Of a DNA stretch of 6,040 nt, positions 1 to 4,104 are shown in pieces (the first letter of the stretch is position 1; every line of letters starts with the position of its first letter). The position numbers and the translations under genes were made by a program. The notes beneath the pieces were generated by a model. It saw only the letters and a program-made list of their open reading frames with translations, had not been told where the DNA came from and searched no databases. This stretch comes from an uncultured Lachnospiraceae bacterium (GTDB taxonomy: Bacteria > Bacillota > Clostridia > Lachnospirales > Lachnospiraceae): contig CAKRNW010000118.1 in NCBI GenBank assembly GCA_934371505.1, positions 1-6,040 of the forward strand. Direction: 5' to 3'.

Positions 1-48
1 ACAACAGTGACCGATTCCCCAGATTTCTGCAACCACTTGAATCTTCCC
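1..48 (-). other. Possible first codons of a further operon gene (unidentified)
   Basis: On the minus strand the 48 bases after the C-terminal transketolase stop contain no terminator-like hairpin. The stop is followed at once by a purine-rich GAGGGAAG stretch that could serve as a ribosome binding site. A GTG at 34-36 opens a frame reading VVAEIWGIGHCC to the window edge, and a TTG at 30-32 opens another reading MQKSGESVTV. Neither is long enough to identify, and I cannot choose between them. The spacing suggests another gene follows in the same operon, but this is inference. Confidence 0.2.
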
Positions 49-990
49 TCACTTTCTAGCCATACAAAGTTTGGCTTTTTTTACAATTTCTTCTGGACTC
101 AGTCCATATTTTTTTAAAAGTTTCCAGGTATCGCCGGAATGGCCAAAGCAATCCTCTACTGCTACCATTTCCATGGGGATAGGCTCATGTTTTGCCAGCA
201 CCTCTGCGACTGCCGAACCCAACCCACCATACCGATTGTGGTTTTCCACAGTTACAATGGCTCCTGTTTCCTTGGCTACTTTTAAAATCAACTCTTCATC
301 GATAGGCTTGATGGTATGCATATCAATGACTCTTGCTGAGATTCCTTCTTCTCCCAGCATTTTTGCTGCTTTTAAGGATTCCTGTACCATCAGTCCCGCA
401 GCAATCAGTGTCACATCGCTGCCTTCCTGTAAGACAATTCCTTTGCCTATCTCAAATTTATAGTTTGCAAACGAAGGAGTAACGTTTTCTACCGGACTCC
501 GTCCCGTTCTCAGATAAGCTGGACCCTGAAACTGTAGTAATGCCTTTGTCGCCTCTTTTGCCTCGTTTGCATCACACGGCCAGATTACTGTCATTCCCGG
601 AATGGAGCGCATCAGGCTGACATCTTCTAACGCCTGGTGTGTACCACCATCCTCTCCAGCAGTCAGACCGCTGTGACTCCCCACCAGTTTTACATTGAGT
701 CCCGGATAAGCGATACTGTTTCGTATCTGGTCGTAAGCTCTTCCTGTCATAAAAATTGCAAAGGAGTGACAAAATACTCGTTTTCCACACGCTGCCAGTC
801 CAGCGACTATTCCTACCATGTTTGCCTCTGCAATTCCCACATTGAAAAATCGTTCTGGATATTTCTTGGCAAAGTCACAGGACATCGTACAACTGGATAA
901 ATCTGCATCCAGTGCAATCACATCCGAATCACTGCCAAACTCTGCTAATGCCTGTCCGTATCCAACACGGCTCGCTATCATTTCTCCCAT
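49..990 (-). CDS. Transketolase, C-terminal subunit (split enzyme)
   Basis: A 313-residue protein forming the pyrimidine-binding half plus the C-terminal domain of a two-subunit, thiamine-diphosphate-dependent transketolase. The enzyme is cytosolic and moves two-carbon ketol groups between ketose and aldose phosphates in the non-oxidative pentose phosphate pathway. The pyrimidine-binding domain spans about residues 5-170. GIAEANM (52-58) carries Glu55, the conserved acid that activates the cofactor. SHSGLTAGEDGGTHQ (105-119) is the typical transketolase/DXS active-site segment, with His106 and His118. The C-terminal transketolase domain follows at about 190-305. About 310 residues is usual for this subunit. 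The ATG at 990 is chosen because GGAGG lies seven bases upstream; a second in-frame ATG at 981 has a weaker site. It overlaps the upstream subunit gene by 13 bp, so coupled translation is likely. Such split proteins are often misnamed 1-deoxyxylulose-5-phosphate synthase, but the partner gene and length argue for transketolase. The exact sugar substrates cannot be read from the sequence. Confidence 0.93.
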   Translation of the reverse strand: MGEMIASRVGYGQALAEFGSDSDVIALDADLSSCTMSCDFAKKYPERFFNVGIAEANMVGIVAGLAACGKRVFCHSFAIFMTGRAYDQIRNSIAYPGLNVKLVGSHSGLTAGEDGGTHQALEDVSLMRSIPGMTVIWPCDANEAKEATKALLQFQGPAYLRTGRSPVENVTPSFANYKFEIGKGIVLQEGSDVTLIAAGLMVQESLKAAKMLGEEGISARVIDMHTIKPIDEELILKVAKETGAIVTVENHNRYGGLGSAVAEVLAKHEPIPMEMVAVEDCFGHSGDTWKLLKKYGLSPEEIVKKAKLCMARK

Positions 991-1835
991 TTTGCTCCCT
1001 CCAATTCTTCAATTCTCTGATTTAATTCTTGGAATGCAATCCGGTATTCCTCCTCATTAGGTCGGTTTCCATGCCATTTCACAATGCCTTCAAAAATGGA
1101 TACACCTTTACCTTTAATAGTATCTGCCAGAATCAGCACTGGTTTTCCCTTGACCGTCTCTGCCTTTTGAAACATCTCCTCCAGCTGTTCTACATCATGT
1201 CCATCAACAGGAATAACCTCCCATTTAAATGCTTTAAATTTTTCATCAATGGGACAGGGAGAATTGATTTCCTCCACACTTCCGTCCAGCTGTAATTTGT
1301 TGTAATCAACAATGGCAACCAGATTGTCCAGTCCATGATTTCCAGCAAACATTGCTGCCTCCCAGACCTGACCTTCTTCAATTTCGCCATCGCCTAAAAT
1401 CACATAGGTACGATAATTCTTTTTATCTAATTTGGCGGCCAACGCCATTCCAATTCCTGCGGAAAGCCCCTGTCCCAGAGAACCTGTGGACATGTCTACA
1501 CCGGGAACTCCGTTCATTTCCATGTGCCCAGAAAGATAACTGTCTATCTTCCGAAACCCAGCCAGGTCTTCGATTGGAAAGAATCCCTTCATTGCCAGCG
1601 CTGAGTAAGCGGCTGGTGTGCAGTGTCCTTTAGATAAAACAAATCGGTCTCTGGCCTCATCCTTTGGATTTTTCGGGTCAATGTGCATCTGGTCAAAATA
1701 AAGTACTGATAAAATTTCCGCGATGGAAAAAGACCCACCTATATGACCGGAATTCGCGCTTTTGATTGCCTCTAATGCATGCTTACGGATTTTTGCCGCA
1801 ATGAGTTCTAACTCTTGTTTCTTTTCTGCCTGCAT
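978..1835 (-). CDS. Transketolase, N-terminal subunit (TPP-binding half)
   Basis: A 285-residue protein carrying the diphosphate-binding half of the split transketolase. Numbering from the ATG at 1835, SGHIGG (29-34) provides the conserved His31, and SKGH (68-71) and GHMEMNGVPG (103-112) are family motifs. The thiamine-diphosphate motif begins at GDG (148-150) and ends at the Asn of DYNK (Asn179), which together ligate Mg2+ and the cofactor diphosphate. The length matches usual N-terminal subunits of roughly 270-285 residues. The frame also offers a GTG at 1874 and an ATG at 1871, the latter overlapping the regulator's stop as TGATG. Those extended starts lack a visible Shine-Dalgarno and would add only a polar MAELINKRRQSD tail. 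The ATG at 1835 has GGAGG nine bases upstream, so I prefer it. It needs the downstream subunit for activity, and the pair is cotranscribed with the RpiR regulator. Confidence 0.92.
   Translation of the reverse strand: MQAEKKQELELIAAKIRKHALEAIKSANSGHIGGSFSIAEILSVLYFDQMHIDPKNPKDEARDRFVLSKGHCTPAAYSALAMKGFFPIEDLAGFRKIDSYLSGHMEMNGVPGVDMSTGSLGQGLSAGIGMALAAKLDKKNYRTYVILGDGEIEEGQVWEAAMFAGNHGLDNLVAIVDYNKLQLDGSVEEINSPCPIDEKFKAFKWEVIPVDGHDVEQLEEMFQKAETVKGKPVLILADTIKGKGVSIFEGIVKWHGNRPNEEEYRIAFQELNQRIEELEGAKWEK
998..1002 (-). promoter_or_regulatory. Ribosome binding site of the C-terminal transketolase subunit
   Basis: Minus-strand GGAGG followed by a seven-base spacer and the ATG at 990. It lies inside the last codons of the N-terminal subunit gene. 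It supports the ATG at 990 over the internal ATG at 981, although that second ATG overlaps the upstream stop codon as ATGA. Confidence 0.8.
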
Positions 1836-1844
1836 ATCTGACTG

Positions 1845-1849
1845 CCTCC
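1845..1849 (-). promoter_or_regulatory. Ribosome binding site deciding the N-terminal subunit start
   Basis: Minus-strand GGAGG (within CGGAGGCAG) with a nine-base spacer to the ATG at 1835. It lies in the short gap after the regulator's stop. No comparable site precedes the GTG at 1874 or ATG at 1871, so it points to a 285-residue product. Confidence 0.7.
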
Positions 1850-1870
1850 GTTTATTTATCAGTTCCGCCA

Positions 1871-2677
1871 TCACGCATCGTGGTAACGGTCATATTTCAA
1901 TGCCATGTTCATACAGAGAAGATTGATTAAATAAATCTGTGCACTTCTCGCCAGAGATTTATCTTTGTCGTCTGGTAAGGTTTCCGCTGAAGTAAAAAGT
2001 CGTAAATCAGAACACCTTGCCAGAGCAGAATCTCCAAAGCTTGTAATACAGATAGTCTCTGTTCCCTTTCCTTTTGCGACCTTAATCGCATCCACAACCT
2101 TTGCTGATTCACCAGAATAGCTGATTCCAATCGCCACATCGCCTTTTCCATATTTACCGGCTACCAATGTGGAAAGTTCAATCTCACTATCTACAATGGA
2201 AGGAATTCCAATCTGCATCAGCTGATGTTTCAAATTCCTTGCCACAGAAGCGGATGCTCCCAGTCCATAAATCGTTATGTAGTTTGCCTGACACAAAACC
2301 TTCGTCACTTCTTCCAGAACTGCTCCGTCTATCATATTGCTAGTGTCTCGAATAGAACGAATGGTTCCTTCAAAAACCTTTTCCCGCAGTTGAGCAAGTT
2401 CTTCATCCAACGGTGCTGTCGGTGCACCTGTTATCCGATTTTCACGGGCTACAGCAATTTTTAATTCCTTTAGTCCTGCATATCCCATCTTATGACATAC
2501 CCGGACTACCGTTGCCTCACTGACTTGTGCCTCTCTTGCCAAAACAGCAATCGGTTCTTTCTCAATTCCTCCAAGACGATTCAGCAGATACTCTGCAAAA
2601 CGTCTTTCCTGTGCCCCCAGGCTCCCCAGTATGCCTCTTAAGCGGCTTTGCCAGCACAGTGTCTGTGCAACCTCCAT
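1871..2677 (-). CDS. RpiR/MurR-family transcriptional regulator (HTH plus SIS domain)
   Basis: A 268-residue regulator. The RpiR-type N-terminal helix-turn-helix domain covers about residues 1-80. Its HTH core runs from IAVLAREAQVSEATVVR (43-59) through CHKMGYAGLKEL, a close match to the family signature. A SIS (sugar isomerase) phosphosugar-binding domain covers about 120-250. It shows the glycine-rich turn YGLGASAS (137-144) and the SYSGES motif (186-191) that contacts the sugar phosphate in this fold. Members of this family usually act as dimers or tetramers that bind DNA and change affinity when a phosphosugar binds the SIS domain. The ATG at 2677 is supported by GGAGG (2685-2689) with a seven-base spacer. 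It is the first gene of the unit that encodes both transketolase subunits. That suggests control of its own operon in response to a pentose- or hexose-phosphate, which is an inference. Whether it represses or activates, and its ligand, cannot be read here. Confidence 0.92.
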   Translation of the reverse strand: MEVAQTLCWQSRLRGILGSLGAQERRFAEYLLNRLGGIEKEPIAVLAREAQVSEATVVRVCHKMGYAGLKELKIAVARENRITGAPTAPLDEELAQLREKVFEGTIRSIRDTSNMIDGAVLEEVTKVLCQANYITIYGLGASASVARNLKHQLMQIGIPSIVDSEIELSTLVAGKYGKGDVAIGISYSGESAKVVDAIKVAKGKGTETICITSFGDSALARCSDLRLFTSAETLPDDKDKSLARSAQIYLINLLCMNMALKYDRYHDA

Positions 2678-2705
2678 ACGTCATCCTCCAATACTTACCA
2701 TGGTT

Positions 2706-2754
2706 AAAAAAGTTTCATATATGAAATAATTTTTATTTCTTATGAAACTTTTTT
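2706..2754. promoter_or_regulatory. 49-bp near-palindrome, probable RpiR operator (or leader hairpin)
   Basis: The outer arms, AAAAAAGTTTCATA (2706-2719) and TATGAAACTTTTTT (2741-2754), are perfect 14-bp inverted repeats. Between them, on the minus strand, GAAATAA and TTATTTC form a further 7-bp perfect dyad around AAA. The left arm also overlaps a separate perfect 14-bp palindrome, TTTCATATATGAAA (2713-2726). The whole lies roughly 10-60 bases downstream of the predicted transcription start of the regulator-transketolase unit, a usual place for a repressor site. TTTC/GAAA half-sites are of the kind reported for several RpiR-family proteins. In RNA the same sequence could fold into an AT-rich hairpin ending in U6, so an attenuator role is possible but weaker. 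Confidence 0.6.
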
Positions 2755-2771
2755 CGAAGCTTCATGTGGAC

Positions 2772-2800
2772 ATTGTATAGTCGCCATAGGTCATTGTCAA
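2772..2800 (-). promoter_or_regulatory. Sigma-A-type promoter of the rpiR-transketolase operon
   Basis: On the minus strand TTGACA (2795-2800, a perfect -35) is followed by 17 bases and TACAAT (2772-2777, five of six in the -10). Transcription should start near 2763-2767, giving a leader of about 88 bases before the regulator ATG at 2677. The palindrome at 2706-2754 lies within this leader. The match is strong enough to suggest high basal activity unless repressed. Confidence 0.85.
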
Positions 2801-3131
2801 TAGTCTTTGGGCAATTTTTATAATTTAATATGCTAAATTTTCTACATTATTGTATATATTTGCATAATTGTATTTAGTTTTATATCATGTTTTTATTTTA
2901 TAATGGATTTTAAATTTATTTCATATTTATTTAGAATATAAAATTTATTTTATATACGAAATTAATGTGGTGGATTTGTGTTGGATATGAAAAAAATAAT
3001 TCAATTCTTTATCAAGTTGTAAGCATTATCCAATGTAATTGTTTTAGCATACCAGTTCAAAATCATTACAAGTCTACTTTTCAAGTGCTTCTAGAACCAC
3101 AAATTAAAAAGGAATTCCTACATTTTACTTC
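2801..3131. other. AT-rich intergenic stretch without a convincing gene
   Basis: About 330 bp between the divergent promoters of the transketolase operon and the degV-family gene. It is much richer in A+T than the flanking genes, most so at about 2815-2960. I see no tRNA or rRNA, no clear riboswitch, and no reading frame with a ribosome binding site. It contains a 15-bp direct repeat (2912-2926 and 2941-2955) and isolated TTTCATAT (2919-2926) and ATATGAAA (2985-2992) words like those in the operator. The longest plus-strand frame (2965-3135, 56 codons) has no Shine-Dalgarno and overlaps the degV promoter. The region may simply be spacer or decayed sequence. Confidence 0.6.
2912..2955. repeat. 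Short AT-rich direct repeat (two 15-bp copies)
   Basis: AAATTTATTTCATAT (2912-2926) and AAATTTATTTTATAT (2941-2955) differ at one base and repeat with a 29-bp period. In sequence this AT-rich, such similarity may be chance. If functional it could be a curved-DNA or protein-binding element between the two divergent promoters. Confidence 0.4.
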
Positions 3132-3160
3132 GTGACATAGTCTCTGATTTTCTTTATAAT
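3132..3160 (+). promoter_or_regulatory. Sigma-A-type promoter of the degV-family gene
   Basis: GTGACA (3132-3137, five of six in the -35) is separated by 17 bases from a perfect TATAAT (3155-3160). The start of transcription should fall near 3167, leaving a leader of only about 25 bases before the ATG at 3193. That leaves no room for a riboswitch. The gene therefore appears to be transcribed alone and independently of the divergent operon. Confidence 0.85.
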
Positions 3161-3192
3161 GAAAGGAAATAATAAAGAATCGAGGTATCCCT

Positions 3193-4044
3193 ATGGTTAA
3201 GATTATTTCTGACAGTACCTGTGACCTTTCACCGGAACTGGTAGCAAAATACGATATTGATATACTGCCTCTTCATATCCTTTTGGGTGAGGATGAATTT
3301 GAGGATGGAAAAACGATTACTCCGGAACAGATTTTCAAATGGGCCGATGAACACAAGACAACACCTAAAACCTCTGCCCCTTCCCTGGAGAAAGCCATAG
3401 AACTTTTCCGACCTTATGTGGAGGAAAAGCGGGAAATCGTCTGTTTTTCCATTTCCTCCAGTATGTCTACTTCCGGAAATGTGATGAGACTTGCTGCTGA
3501 AGAGCTGGAAGCATCTGATCTGATTACAGTGATTGATTCTGCCAACCTTTCCACTGGAATCGGTCTTCTGGTAATAGAGGCTGCTCTCATGGCAAAGGCC
3601 GGCAAGACTGCTTCTGAAATTTCCACAGCTATGGAAGAATTAAAACCATGGGTCCGTGCAAGTTTCGTAGTAGACACTCTCACTTACCTGTACCGTGGTG
3701 GTCGTTGTAATGCCGTCGCAGCTATGGCTGGCAGTGTATTAAAGCTGCATCCCAAAATTGTAGTGGAAAACGGTGCCATGGATGCCAACAAAAAATACCG
3801 TGGCAAATTAGCCTCTGTCATTCTCTCCTATGCAAAAGATATGGAGAATGACCTGAAAACAGCCAAACCTGACCGAGTTTTCATTACCCACTCCGGCTGT
3901 GATCCGGAAGTTGTGAATGCTGTACGTTCTTATCTGGAAAGTCTGAGTATCTTTCAGGAAATTTTGGAAACCCGTGCCGGTGGTGTGATTTCCAGCCATT
4001 GTGGGCCTGGTACCCTTGGTGTTCTCTTTATCGCTCAAAAATAA
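3193..4044 (+). CDS. DegV-family fatty-acid-binding protein
   Basis: A 283-residue protein of the DegV/EDD family, cytosolic proteins that bind a single fatty acid. In Gram-positive bacteria with a FakA/FakB system, DegV proteins present fatty acids to the FakA kinase, but this copy could have another role. IISDSTCDL (4-12) is the N-terminal family motif. TSAPS (60-64) and SISSSMSTSGN (86-96) match the ligand-contacting serine/threonine loops. TLTYLYRGGRCN (162-173) is the second-domain signature. The C-terminal ETRAGGVISSHCGPGTLGVLFI carries the conserved His-Cys/Gly-Pro-Gly segment. The length is typical (about 280) and nothing appears truncated. The start at 3193 is supported by GAGG (3182-3185) with a seven-base spacer and by the close promoter. 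It is monocistronic and converges on the EAL-domain gene. DegV paralogues are usually multiple in clostridia, so no specific symbol is assigned. Confidence 0.93.
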   Translation: MVKIISDSTCDLSPELVAKYDIDILPLHILLGEDEFEDGKTITPEQIFKWADEHKTTPKTSAPSLEKAIELFRPYVEEKREIVCFSISSSMSTSGNVMRLAAEELEASDLITVIDSANLSTGIGLLVIEAALMAKAGKTASEISTAMEELKPWVRASFVVDTLTYLYRGGRCNAVAAMAGSVLKLHPKIVVENGAMDANKKYRGKLASVILSYAKDMENDLKTAKPDRVFITHSGCDPEVVNAVRSYLESLSIFQEILETRAGGVISSHCGPGTLGVLFIAQK

Positions 4045-4051
4045 AGGGCTA

Positions 4052-4094
4052 ATCGAAAAAAGCGGGTGGATTTTGTGCCACTCGCTTTTTCGAT
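4052..4094. terminator. Bidirectional intrinsic terminator between convergent genes
   Basis: A GC-rich core stem pairs GCGGGTGG (4062-4069) with CCACTCGC (4078-4085) around an 8-base loop. It is flanked by A6 (4056-4061) and T5 (4086-4090) and extended by ATCG/CGAT ends, with one bulged A. Read rightward it terminates the degV-family transcript eight bases after its stop, with one G-U pair in the stem. Read leftward it terminates the EAL-domain transcript with a U6 tract, but the G-U becomes an A-C mismatch, so it should be somewhat weaker in that direction. Confidence 0.88.
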
Positions 4095-4104
4095 GAAAGA
4101 AAAC

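Noticed and set aside
71..1633. Plus-strand frames of 80-130 codons opposite the transketolase genes
   Set aside because: They lie antisense to well-supported genes with clear motifs, and their products have low-complexity Ser/Phe/Cys-rich composition typical of shadow frames.
49..1835. Reading the pair as a 1-deoxyxylulose-5-phosphate synthase
   Set aside because: DXS is normally one polypeptide of about 620 residues. Two separate genes of these sizes with these motifs fit the split transketolase family better.
2794..2824. Possible rightward promoter TTGTCA ... TATAAT
   Set aside because: The spacing is 19 bp, no gene lies directly downstream, and the region is so AT-rich that TATAAT words are expected by chance.
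2988..3023. Tiny plus-strand frame MKKIIQFFIKL, possible leader peptide
   Set aside because: It has 11 codons and no ribosome binding site, and it lies upstream of the degV promoter, so it cannot be a leader of that transcript.
3041..3077. GTTTTAG-starting stretch that faintly resembles a type II CRISPR repeat or tracrRNA
   Set aside because: There is only a single copy, with no spacer-repeat array, no cas genes and no anti-repeat partner in the window. The resemblance is limited to a short common word.
2965..3135. Plus-strand 56-codon reading frame beginning MWWICVGYEK in the intergenic gap
   Set aside because: It has no Shine-Dalgarno, its end overlaps the -35 of the degV promoter, and the product matches no family I know. 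It is probably chance, or at most a decayed remnant.
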